Positions 26,332-33,625 of a stretch of DNA of 45,827 bases are shown piece after piece (the stretch's first letter is position 1; each line of letters opens with the position of its first letter). Source of the DNA: Pseudomonas caspiana (GTDB lineage Bacteria; Pseudomonadota; Gammaproteobacteria; Pseudomonadales; Pseudomonadaceae); assembly GCF_002158995.1 (NCBI RefSeq), contig NZ_LOHF01000034.1:1888-47714 (forward strand), written 5' to 3'. The translations under genes and the position numbers were made by a program. The notes below the pieces were generated by a model that worked only from the letters and a program-made list of their open reading frames with translations, made no database searches and had not been told where the DNA came from.

Positions 26332-26991
26332 ATGCCTGACGATTCTCAAAGCAGCTCTCAAAGCAGCTCTCAAAGCAACCCAGGGCCCGGCCGACCGAAA
26401 GATCAAGCCAAGCGCCAGGCCATTCTCGATGCCGCAAAAGAGTTATTCGTGCGCAATGGCTACGTCAGCACCAGCATGGATGCCGTCGCCGCGGAAGCCG
26501 GGGTTTCCAAGCTCACGGTGTACAGCCACTTCAACGACAAGGAGACGCTGTTCACTGCGGCAGTGGTGGCGCGTTGCGAAGAACAGTTGCCGGAATTGTT
26601 CGTTGAATTGAACCGCGACTTACCGGCAAAGACCTTGTTGTTGAGTGTTGCGAGGGGCTTTCAGGTGTTGATCAACAGCCCGGAATCCATTGAGCTGCAT
26701 CGTTTGATGGTGACGCTGGGCACTCAGGATCCGAAGCTGTCGCAGATATTTTTCGCGGCGGGGCCGCAGCGGATTCTTCAGGAGACCGAGCGTCTGCTGA
26801 GACGTCTGGAGCAGAGCGGGCAACTGAAGTTTGAATCCCCCCGAACTGCTGCCGAGCACTTTCTCAGCCTGATCAAAGGCGTGTGCAATTTCCGCCTGCT
26901 GGTAGGTTGCGGCGAACGGCCGGATGAAGCCACAGCCGAAGCGCATGTGCGGGACGTGGTGGAGTTGTTTATGCGGGCGTATAGGGTCTGA
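26332..26991 (+). CDS. TetR-family repressor of the efflux operon
   Basis: A 219-aa TetR/AcrR regulator. The DNA-binding region is AILDAAKELFVRNGYVSTSMDAVAAEAGVSKLTVYSHF (about 30-67) with the helix-turn-helix at 47-67. The C-terminal half is an AcrR-like ligand/dimer domain. It is divergent from the adaptor-pump operon with a palindromic operator between them, so it most likely represses both. The N-terminus has an odd low-complexity QSSSQSSSQS stretch encoded by a 12-bp tandem repeat, ahead of GPGRPKDQAK. The ATG at 26332 has no strong ribosome site. Confidence 0.9.
   Translation: MPDDSQSSSQSSSQSNPGPGRPKDQAKRQAILDAAKELFVRNGYVSTSMDAVAAEAGVSKLTVYSHFNDKETLFTAAVVARCEEQLPELFVELNRDLPAKTLLLSVARGFQVLINSPESIELHRLMVTLGTQDPKLSQIFFAAGPQRILQETERLLRRLEQSGQLKFESPRTAAEHFLSLIKGVCNFRLLVGCGERPDEATAEAHVRDVVELFMRAYRV
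26344..26379 (+). repeat. 12-bp tandem repeat at the 5' end of tetR
   Basis: TCTCAAAGCAGC occurs twice in tandem, followed by a third unit TCTCAAAGCAAC. The unit length is a multiple of three, so copy-number change would alter the Ser/Gln linker without shifting frame. Confidence 0.85.
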
Positions 26992-27041
26992 TGGATGCAC
27001 TAGTCTCTGTGGAAGATTCTATGTTCGCCTGCAATCTGACA

Positions 27042-27130
27042 TGGGACCGGCTTTAGCCGGGAAGGCGGCATTCATGACGATAAAGATGTACTGAATGTAC
27101 TGGCCTCTTCCCGGCTAAAGCCGGTCCCAC
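27042..27130. repeat. Palindromic repeat, GTGGGACCGGCTTTAGCC family, copy 2
   Basis: Arms TGGGACCGGCTTTAGCCGGG and the complementary CCCGGCTAAAGCCGGTCCCA surround about 45 bases. It matches the copy at 21944-22035 in the arms but not in the loop. Confidence 0.88.
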
Positions 27131-27170
27131 GTCATCAGTGGTTTCTGTGGGAGCGGTGCAAGCCAATTAA

Positions 27171-27968
27171 TCAGACCGACTTCAACGCCTTCTTCGGATA
27201 GATGTCATACCGGCTGGATTTGCCATCCAGCGCGTAACTCGGCTTCGGGCCTTCGATACAGGGCGCTTTGCGCGGGCGTTTGACCACCACGCGATGGGTG
27301 GCCAATGCCAGTGCCGCTTCCAGCAGCGCAGGCGCATCCATGTCGTCGCCGACCAATGGCCGGAACAGGCGCATTTCTTTCTTCACCAATGCCGTTTTTT
27401 CCCGATGCGGGAACATCGGGTCCAGATAGATCACCTGTGGCGGCTCGCCTTCCCAGCCTCGAATCAACTCGATGGAGTTGCCGGTCAGCAAGCGCATCTG
27501 GCTGATGATCGAACCCACCTCTCGATCCTGTCGACCACGGTTCAGACCATCCTCGAGCAGCGCAGCAATGATCGGCTGGCGCTCGATCAGGCTCATCTGG
27601 CAGCCAAGACTGGCCAGCACGAACGCGTCCTTGCCCAGCCCCGCCGTCGCATCCAGCACTGACGGCCGCACGCCGGGCTGGATGCCCACCGCTTTAGCAA
27701 TCATCTGTCCACTGCCGCCACCAAACAAGCGTCGATGGGCCACCGCTCCCTCGACGAAATCCACCCGCACCGGGCCTGGCGCGTCATCACTCAGTTGCTG
27801 CAATTGCAGACCGTCATCCGTCACTTGCAAGGCGAAATCGGCATTGGCGTCCTCCAATGGCAGATTCAGACGCTGCGCCCATTGCACAACCTGCTCCTGA
27901 CTCTGGGTACCAGGGGGGCTACCAAGGGCTTCGACCCGGATGCGACTGCCCGCTTGCTGCTCACTCAT
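27171..27968 (-). CDS. rsmJ: 16S rRNA (guanine1516-N2)-methyltransferase
   Basis: A 265-aa SAM-dependent RNA methyltransferase of the RsmJ (YhiQ) family, methylating G1516 of 16S rRNA. The SAM motif is VLDATAGLGKDAFVLASLG and the catalytic block is YLDPMFPHREKTALVKK. The C-terminal KRPRKAPCIEGPKPSYALDGKSSRYDIY is also diagnostic. I start at ATG 27968; an in-frame GTG three codons earlier is possible. It is divergent from the next hypothetical gene. Confidence 0.92.
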   Translation of the reverse strand: MSEQQAGSRIRVEALGSPPGTQSQEQVVQWAQRLNLPLEDANADFALQVTDDGLQLQQLSDDAPGPVRVDFVEGAVAHRRLFGGGSGQMIAKAVGIQPGVRPSVLDATAGLGKDAFVLASLGCQMSLIERQPIIAALLEDGLNRGRQDREVGSIISQMRLLTGNSIELIRGWEGEPPQVIYLDPMFPHREKTALVKKEMRLFRPLVGDDMDAPALLEAALALATHRVVVKRPRKAPCIEGPKPSYALDGKSSRYDIYPKKALKSV

Positions 27969-28064
27969 TGTGTCCACACGCTCAAAAAGTGTTAATGATC
28001 GGCAAAATCTGCCGATAAAGAAGTATCAGGCATTCTGCCAGACCTACGACGTGTAACGATCGAT

Positions 28065-28688
28065 ATGTCAGACATTCAGCAATCATCCATAGGTTATCTA
28101 ACGCACGCAGGTGATTTTACCCTGCGTAACAGCCGGGCTCTGGGCGGTGTTACCCAGATCTGGTCGGATGCGTTTGCCCGTGTGATGGCTGAACAACTGC
28201 GCGATACAACGGCTGAACCCGTTGATCCAGCCAGCGTCGCGACTGATATTGCCACTGGCGAGCCTGTTGCCGGTGCGCGCACTCTGGGCAAGATCGTCGA
28301 GCAGCGCGCCTGCCCGGTTGAAGACATGCCGCGCGTTCCTGCCGAGCCGCTCTTTCTGCCGATCGCTGAATTCGAACTCGACCTGCTGCCTCCTCCGAAC
28401 GAACCATTCAGCATTGCCGAGATGATCGCGCAGCAACGCAATCTGGAATTCGACAGCGAGTGGGTTCGTCCAAACGTACTCAATCCTTACGATGACAGCG
28501 TGATTCCAGGTCCGGGCCCTCAGCCTCGTCCGCTGCACTTGCCAATCGCCGAATTCGAATGGGACCTGGCCGACAAGCCTGCCCTGCCACTGGATGACGA
28601 CACCATGGTCGCCCAGCAACGTGCCCTGAACTTCGACATGGGCTGGGCCCGTCCAATCATTCTGCAAAACCTGCGTATGGCGGCTTGA
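28065..28688 (+). CDS. Hypothetical protein with internal duplication
   Basis: A 207-aa acidic, proline-rich soluble protein with no domain I recognise. It contains two copies of a ~45-residue unit 61 residues apart. PLFLPIAEFELDL (95-107) matches PLHLPIAEFEWDL (156-168), and IAQQRNLEFDSEWVRPNVL (121-139) matches VAQQRALNFDMGWARPIIL (182-200). No signal peptide or membrane helix. The N-terminal ~90 residues are not repeated. Composition is core-like. It is divergent from rsmJ and followed by a palindromic repeat. Function not assigned. Confidence 0.8.
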   Translation: MSDIQQSSIGYLTHAGDFTLRNSRALGGVTQIWSDAFARVMAEQLRDTTAEPVDPASVATDIATGEPVAGARTLGKIVEQRACPVEDMPRVPAEPLFLPIAEFELDLLPPPNEPFSIAEMIAQQRNLEFDSEWVRPNVLNPYDDSVIPGPGPQPRPLHLPIAEFEWDLADKPALPLDDDTMVAQQRALNFDMGWARPIILQNLRMAA

Positions 28689-28723
28689 TTTTGATCCACA
28701 TGCGGACTGGAATGCGTTCAATA

Positions 28724-28812
28724 TGTGGGAGCTCGGCTTGCCCGCGATGAGGCCAGACGCGATTCATTTTAGATAGGGTCCAGCCTCATCGCGGGCAAGC
28801 CCAGCTCCCACA
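28724..28812. repeat. Palindromic repeat, GTGGGAGCTCGGCTTGCCCGCGATGAGGC type
   Basis: Arms TGTGGGAGCTCGGCTTGCCC...GCGATGAGGC and GCCTCATCGCGGGCAAGCCC...AGCTCCCACA enclose about 30 bases. It is a well-known form of pseudomonad intergenic inverted repeat and lies between convergent genes. Confidence 0.85.
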
Positions 28813-28834
28813 GAGATTACACTTCAAATATCTT

Positions 28835-29533
28835 TCAGCGACAAACCCGCCACGCGCCCATATCCAGATGAAAATGGTTCTGATGGGCCGCGTTGTAATC
28901 CGGCCCCAATACTGTGTTGAAATTCTTGCAGGCTCCGTCGCGGACCTCACGCAAGAACCGGCCCTTGTCGCCTTTGTTTTTCCAGTCCCGCAACAGATTG
29001 ATCCGCTGCCCATCGGCCAGACGGAAGCCAGCGATGTCCAGGGCATTTGCACTCGCATGCTGGCTCAGTCGCCCACTGCTTCGGCCGTAAACGTTACGGC
29101 AGGCAAAACTGCCCAAATGATCGATACGCGTCACTCGCTGCCCAAACACCGCCTGAGCAGTTGGCTGCAACGTATGCACTTCAAACAGCGCGTAGGCCAC
29201 CGCCAATGGACAACTGGCGAGGAAACTGCTGCTTAGCGCCACCTCACCGCTCTGTACTCGCAGCACACCATTGAGCGGGCAATCGGCAGAAGCGGGACTG
29301 TCAGCTTGACGGCTGAAGCGCAGATTTGATGAGCCCAGCACCTGATCGCACAGCTGCGGATCACTCTTGACGCGCGACAGCTTCCAAGAGGTCAGAAAGT
29401 TGGGTTCAGCCTGAATGTCCAATGGCGCCCAGGGATTCCATTGCGCAGGGACCTCGACCCAGCCTCGCCATACCGCAGCGACGGCGCCAGCACAGAGCAG
29501 CAGGAAAACCAGAAACAGCGTCGAGCCCCGCAC
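28835..29533 (-). CDS. Extensin-like C-terminal domain protein
   Basis: A 232-aa protein with an N-terminal hydrophobic segment (LFLVFLLLCAGAVAAVW) and a C-terminal extensin-like domain related to the M15/LAS peptidase fold. The zinc-binding pattern appears as SQHASANALDIAGF (H...D) and HQNHFHLDMG (HxH). Conserved cysteines are also present (ADCPLNG, SCPLAVAY, FACRN, GACKNF). It is probably envelope-located and may act on peptidoglycan; this is inferred from the fold. Start is GTG 29533, 2 bp after the upstream PEP mutase-like gene, so the two are likely co-transcribed. Confidence 0.85.
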   Translation of the reverse strand: MRGSTLFLVFLLLCAGAVAAVWRGWVEVPAQWNPWAPLDIQAEPNFLTSWKLSRVKSDPQLCDQVLGSSNLRFSRQADSPASADCPLNGVLRVQSGEVALSSSFLASCPLAVAYALFEVHTLQPTAQAVFGQRVTRIDHLGSFACRNVYGRSSGRLSQHASANALDIAGFRLADGQRINLLRDWKNKGDKGRFLREVRDGACKNFNTVLGPDYNAAHQNHFHLDMGAWRVCR

Positions 29534-29535
29534 CT

Positions 29536-30369
29536 TCAGCCCTTGAACAGCGCATTGAGTTGAGCAAACGGCAGCGCCTGCTCAGCGTAGGCAAACGTCC
29601 CGTGCTGACGAATTTCTTCTGCAGCGCGATACAAGCCACCGAACGCCGCACGCGCGAGGGATGAGCCCACGCTGATCCGTTTGACCCCGCATTCACTGAG
29701 CTCAGCGACGGTAAGCGTGACTCCGCCCAGCCCCATCAACACATTGACCGGCTTGGGCGCGACAGCCCGGACCACCGCGATAACCTCTTCGCGAGTGCGC
29801 AGGCCGGGCGCGTACAGCACTTCAGCTCCGGCATCAGCGTAGGCCTTGAGCCTGTTCAACGTGTCAGCAAAATCCATCCGGTCGTTGAGCAGGTTCTCCG
29901 CACGGGCGGTCAGCATGAACGGGAATGGCAAGCTGCGTGCAGCCAGTGCCGCCGCCCGGACTCGCGCCACGGATAACTCGAAATCGTAAACTGGCTGGTC
30001 GGTCTTGCCAGTGGCGTCTTCGATAGAGCCGCCAACGATGCCGGTCTGCGCCGCAGCCAACAAGTTGGCTGCACAGTCTTCCGGGCTGTCGGCAAAACAA
30101 TTTTCGAGATCGGCAGCGACAGGCAGGTCGGTTGCGGCAACAATCGTACGGATATTTTCCAGCGACTCGGCAAAGCTCAGCGCACCTTCGGCATCTGCGC
30201 GGCCCAGAGCGAATGCCAAACCCGCACTGGTCGTGGCCAATGCTGGGAAGCCCATGGAGGCCAACAGTTTGGCCGAACCTGCGTCCCACGGATTGGGAAT
30301 CACAAAAGCATGATCACGCTCGTGCAGTGCCTTGAAAGTTTGTGCGCGAAGAAGCTGTTGCGAATCCAT
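29536..30369 (-). CDS. Isocitrate lyase/PEP mutase-family enzyme
   Basis: A 277-aa TIM-barrel enzyme of the isocitrate lyase/phosphoenolpyruvate mutase superfamily. Seen are NPWDAGSAKLLASMGFPALATTSAG, LPVAADLENCFAD (metal-binding acidic residues), GSIEDATGK and FMLTARAENLL. The catalytic loop lacks the KKCGH motif of isocitrate lyase, so it is one of the small relatives (oxaloacetate decarboxylase, methylisocitrate lyase-like or uncharacterised). Precise activity is not assignable. It lies 51 bp after the DUF72 gene and 2 bp before the extensin-like gene on the same strand. Confidence 0.85.
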   Translation of the reverse strand: MDSQQLLRAQTFKALHERDHAFVIPNPWDAGSAKLLASMGFPALATTSAGLAFALGRADAEGALSFAESLENIRTIVAATDLPVAADLENCFADSPEDCAANLLAAAQTGIVGGSIEDATGKTDQPVYDFELSVARVRAAALAARSLPFPFMLTARAENLLNDRMDFADTLNRLKAYADAGAEVLYAPGLRTREEVIAVVRAVAPKPVNVLMGLGGVTLTVAELSECGVKRISVGSSLARAAFGGLYRAAEEIRQHGTFAYAEQALPFAQLNALFKG

Positions 30370-30420
30370 TGCCGACTCCTGTGATCGTTGATGCGGCTAT
30401 TGAAGCCACAGTTATCGACC

Positions 30421-31290
30421 TCAGAGCAAGCCCAGTTGCTGCACCGGTGGTGTACGGTCCAATTCCGGTAACGGCGGCAAGCCTGGCAAGCGCGCCATCA
30501 ATTGACTATGAAAACGCCGGGCCAGTTGCGGCGCTTCAAGGTTATCCGGGGTGTGCAGGAACACATAAGGTGTACGCCCTTCTTCGATCCAACTGGCGAC
30601 CTTCGCCACCCACTGGACCAGAAAAGGGTCGTTGGCCTCTAGCACGGGGTGACCGATGAAGCGCACTTGCGGGAACTGAGTCAGCGCAGCCGGTCTCGCC
30701 GGAACCTTGGGTTTCTTCGACTGCGCATGCAGCACTGCGGGGTCGCTGGAGACGCAACTGAACAATGCGCGGGAATCCAGACAGATGCGCTCAACACCAC
30801 GCTCCAGCAACAGGCGATTAAGCATGCGCTCTTCATCGCCCTTTTCGAAGAACGCCCTATTGCGTACCTCAACGGCCAGCGGGCACTGCAGTTCATCAAT
30901 GAAGGTAATCAGTTCAGCGAGACGCTGCGGCGTGAAGCTGGCGGACAACTGAAGCCAGAAAGGAGCAACTCGCTTCCCCAATGGCGCCATCAACTGAATG
31001 AATGTTTGCGCCGCCTGCAATTGCAGGCGCAGATCACCACCATGGCTGATGTCGCCGGGAAACTTGGCGGTAAATCGGAAATCATCGGGCAGCACTTCAG
31101 CCCAGCGCTGAACCGTGGACGGCGCGGGTCGGGCGTAAAAAGTGGTATTGCCTTCGACGGCGTTGAAGACCTGTGAGTACAGGCCCAGAAATTCATTGCT
31201 ACGGGCATCTTCGGGATAGAGTGATTGGCGCCAAGCGTTTTCACTCCATGACGGACACCCTAGAAAGTACGGCAGGCAGGAATCATTCAA
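30421..31290 (-). CDS. DUF72 domain TIM-barrel protein
   Basis: A 289-aa DUF72 (YecE-like) protein of unknown function. Typical features are YFLGCPSWSENAWRQSLYP, FNAVEGNTTFYARPAPSTVQRW, FTAKFPGDISH, PLAVEVRNRAFF and TPYVFLHTPDNLEAPQLAR. The start is TTG 31290, overlapping the TGA of the upstream 103-aa gene (TTGA); no in-frame ATG exists near the family N-terminus. The overlap implies translational coupling. Confidence 0.88.
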   Translation of the reverse strand: MNDSCLPYFLGCPSWSENAWRQSLYPEDARSNEFLGLYSQVFNAVEGNTTFYARPAPSTVQRWAEVLPDDFRFTAKFPGDISHGGDLRLQLQAAQTFIQLMAPLGKRVAPFWLQLSASFTPQRLAELITFIDELQCPLAVEVRNRAFFEKGDEERMLNRLLLERGVERICLDSRALFSCVSSDPAVLHAQSKKPKVPARPAALTQFPQVRFIGHPVLEANDPFLVQWVAKVASWIEEGRTPYVFLHTPDNLEAPQLARRFHSQLMARLPGLPPLPELDRTPPVQQLGLL

Positions 31291-31598
31291 ACGTGGAGAT
31301 CAAGCCCTGAAACTTCCAGATCCCAATCAACGAAGCTGGCGGTGGTCAGGTAACTGGCCAGGGCATTGGCGACGCGGGTGCTCATGGAACGCGGGAAGAT
31401 AATGTCTTGCGGACGTGCAGGAACGTTGGCGGTAGAACTGGCCTGTGCATTACCACTCGAGCGAGCGTTCTGCGCTGGCTGCTGAGCAACTTCGGCGTCA
31501 TTTTCGACTTCTTCGAAGGTGCCATCAACGATCGCAGGCTGATTACGCGGCTTGCGTTTGATGGGGTATGAACGTTGTGATGGGCCGTCTATGCGCAT
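31287..31598 (-). CDS. Conserved hypothetical protein coupled to DUF72 gene
   Basis: A 103-aa protein. The N-terminal half is basic then acidic and low in complexity (QQPAQNARSSGNAQASS), probably disordered. The C-terminal half (DIIFPRSMSTRVANALASYLTTASFVDWDLEVSGLDLHV) looks folded. No signal, no cofactor motif and no family I can name. It shares a TTGA overlap with the DUF72 gene and probably heads that operon. Confidence 0.7.
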   Translation of the reverse strand: MRIDGPSQRSYPIKRKPRNQPAIVDGTFEEVENDAEVAQQPAQNARSSGNAQASSTANVPARPQDIIFPRSMSTRVANALASYLTTASFVDWDLEVSGLDLHV

Positions 31599-31760
31599 TA
31601 GTGCGTACTCTGCATCTTATAGTGGCAATTTAACGTCACGAGTTAGTTGTTGCAATTACCCGAACGATAACTAGACCACACAAATTGAAAAAGTTTCGCA
31701 ATAGACGGGAAGTTATGGGTTTTAGGCGATGAAAGGTAGGTTTACCGGCGAAGATATCCA

Positions 31761-31832
31761 CTGTAGGGGCTGCCGAAGGCTGCGAAGGGATTCTTGGATA
31801 TACCACCTTCGCAGCCTTCGGCAGCTCCTACA
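31761..31832. repeat. Palindromic repeat, GTAGGAGCTGCCGAAGGCTGCG family, copy 1
   Basis: Arms CTGTAGGGGCTGCCGAAGGC-TGCGAAGG and CCTTCGCA-GCCTTCGGCAGCTCCTACA surround a ~17-base centre. Further copies are at 39846 and 42607. It is downstream of tsaB in the gap to the 103-aa gene. Confidence 0.88.
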
Positions 31833-31860
31833 AGAAATGCATTTAGATGGGCGCTTTCTG

Positions 31861-32535
31861 TTATCGGGCTTTAGGCGTGGCCACTTTATCCCGCAAATAA
31901 ACCGGCTGCGCTTCATCTGCGATGATGGCCTCACCGCGCTGCCAGGAGAAGGTCGCCAGGGTCAGCAAATCCTGAGCATGGGGTAACATAGTCGCGTCGT
32001 GACCTATGACGCTGACCGGCAGACGCTCGGCATAGTCCCAACCCGTGCCTGACCCAAACCACTCACCACTGGCATCAGTGGGCAACGCAACTTGCTCTGG
32101 CGGCAGTACGGCTTCAGCGCCAAGCAAGCGCATCTCCCCCGCCACCTCGCGATAACACCCCCAATAAACCTCGTCCATACGTGCATCAATCGCTGCAGCC
32201 ACTTGATGCGCGCCATGTTCGCGCAAGGCCCGCTGAGCCAGAACTGCAAGATTGGAGACCGGCAATACCGGACGTTCCAGACCGAACGCCAGCCCCTGGA
32301 CGACACCGATAGCAATCCGCACGCCGGTAAATGCGCCCGGCCCCCGGCCGAACGCGATGGCATCCAGCGCTGACAGGCCGATACCGGCTTCAGCCATGAT
32401 CGCTTTGATCATCGGCAACAGACGCTGAGCGTGCAGGCGCGGGATCACCTCGTAGTGGCTCAGCACCTTGCCGTCGTGCAGCAAAGCGACCGAGCAGGCT
32501 TCAGTGGCGGTGTCCAGGGCCAGCAACGTGGTCAT
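31861..32535 (-). CDS. tsaB: tRNA t6A synthesis protein TsaB
   Basis: A 224-aa ASKHA-fold partner of TsaD in the TsaBDE complex that makes N6-threonylcarbamoyladenosine at tRNA position 37. Diagnostic motifs are LLALDTATEACSVAL at the N-terminus and IAFGRGPGAFTGVRIAIG. It lacks the metal-binding histidines of TsaD, as expected for TsaB. It is next to adk, the usual Pseudomonas order. It supplies the modification that TcdA at 10.1 kb further processes. A TATAAT on the minus strand around 32570 may be its -10. Confidence 0.94.
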   Translation of the reverse strand: MTTLLALDTATEACSVALLHDGKVLSHYEVIPRLHAQRLLPMIKAIMAEAGIGLSALDAIAFGRGPGAFTGVRIAIGVVQGLAFGLERPVLPVSNLAVLAQRALREHGAHQVAAAIDARMDEVYWGCYREVAGEMRLLGAEAVLPPEQVALPTDASGEWFGSGTGWDYAERLPVSVIGHDATMLPHAQDLLTLATFSWQRGEAIIADEAQPVYLRDKVATPKAR

Positions 32536-32581
32536 CAGGGTTATCCATCAAGAGCAAAAAAGGGGCGCATTATAAACGACA

Positions 32582-32605
32582 AAACGGCCCGCAAGCGGAC
32601 CGTTT
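32582..32605 (-). terminator. Probable rho-independent terminator of adk
   Basis: Stem AAACGGCCCGC / GCGGACCGTTT (one mismatch) lies about 20 bases past the adk stop, followed on the minus strand by TTTTGTCGTTT. It also sits just upstream of tsaB. Confidence 0.65.
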
Positions 32606-32625
32606 GTTGACTCAAGCCAGCGTTA

Positions 32626-33273
32626 TCAGCTCAGGGCTTCAAGCACTTTCTTGGTGATTTCTTCTACAGAACCGACACCTGCGATATGGCTGCACTTAGG
32701 CTTGCCATTCTTCGCTTCAAGTTTGCTGTAGAACTCAACCAGTGGTTTGGTCTGCGCGTGATACACGGACAGGCGATGGCGAACGGTTTCTTCGACGTCA
32801 TCCTTGCGCTGCAACAGTGGTTCACCGGTCACATCGTCAATGCCTTCAACTTTAGGCGGATTGAAGATGGTGTGGTAGATACGGCCGGAGCCTTCGTGCA
32901 CACGGCGGCCGGACATGCGCTTGACGATTTCTTCGTCGTCCACAGCGATTTCCAGCACGTTGTCGATTTCCAGGCCAGCCGCCAGCAGCGCTTCAGCTTG
33001 CGGAATGGTGCGTGGGAAGCCGTCGAACAATACGCCATTGGCGCAATCTGGCTCGGACAAGCGATCTTTGATCAGGCCAATGATCAGGTCATCGGAGACC
33101 AGACCGCCGCTGTCCATGACGCTCTTGGCTTTAAGGCCCAGCTCGGTGCCAGCCTTGACCGCAGCGCGCAGCATATCGCCTGTGGAAATTTGCGGGATGC
33201 CGAATTTTTCGGTGATGAATTTTGCCTGAGTACCTTTACCGGCCCCGGGAGCTCCCAGCAGAATCACGCGCAT
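32626..33273 (-). CDS. adk: Adenylate kinase
   Basis: Catalyses ATP + AMP = 2 ADP in the cytosol. The 215-aa long-form enzyme starts MRVILLGAPGAGKGTQ, with the P-loop GAPGAGKG at 7-14 and K13. The LID region GRRVHEGSGRIYHTIFNPPK lacks the zinc cysteines, as in other gamma-proteobacteria. ATG 33273 has a GAGGAG ribosome site; a longer in-frame start at 33387 is rejected because the family begins at this Met. Confidence 0.97.
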   Translation of the reverse strand: MRVILLGAPGAGKGTQAKFITEKFGIPQISTGDMLRAAVKAGTELGLKAKSVMDSGGLVSDDLIIGLIKDRLSEPDCANGVLFDGFPRTIPQAEALLAAGLEIDNVLEIAVDDEEIVKRMSGRRVHEGSGRIYHTIFNPPKVEGIDDVTGEPLLQRKDDVEETVRHRLSVYHAQTKPLVEFYSKLEAKNGKPKCSHIAGVGSVEEITKKVLEALS

Positions 33274-33625
33274 CGATGTGCTCCTCAAATTTTTTATATG
33301 TAAACGTCGGATTCGCCACGCACAGACTATGTGAAACGCAGTATCGCCCACGTACACCGAAGGTGCCCGGTGCGTAGTAGTTTTCACATGGTCTTTACAG
33401 GACCAATCTCAAATAAGGTTCAAGCCGAAGAATGGCCAAAGGCTGATCAAGATACACAGCCGACACAAGTGGCACAAGCCGCCAAAAGTCGCAGTATCCG
33501 CCACCCGGTCAGAGGTAGCAGAGTGCGAGATTGGTTCAGTGGGCTTGAGGCAGTCAAAAGCACGCAAGTCATTGATGCTAATGGCGCACTGGCAATTGGC
33601 AGTGCGCCATTAGCGGACGCGCCGA
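33274..33625. other. Intergenic region between adk and ppc
   Basis: No gene is supported in these 352 bases. It should hold the adk promoter and the ppc 3' end. A plus-strand open frame covering it (33331-33783) has no ribosome site and runs antisense into ppc, so I do not call it. Confidence 0.6.
33577..33614 (-). terminator. 15-bp perfect hairpin after ppc
   Basis: GCTAATGGCGCACTG pairs perfectly with CAGTGCGCCATTAGC across an 8-base loop, beginning 11 bases past the ppc stop. No U-run follows on the minus strand, so it may be a 3'-stabilising or rho-assisted end rather than a classic terminator. Confidence 0.6.
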
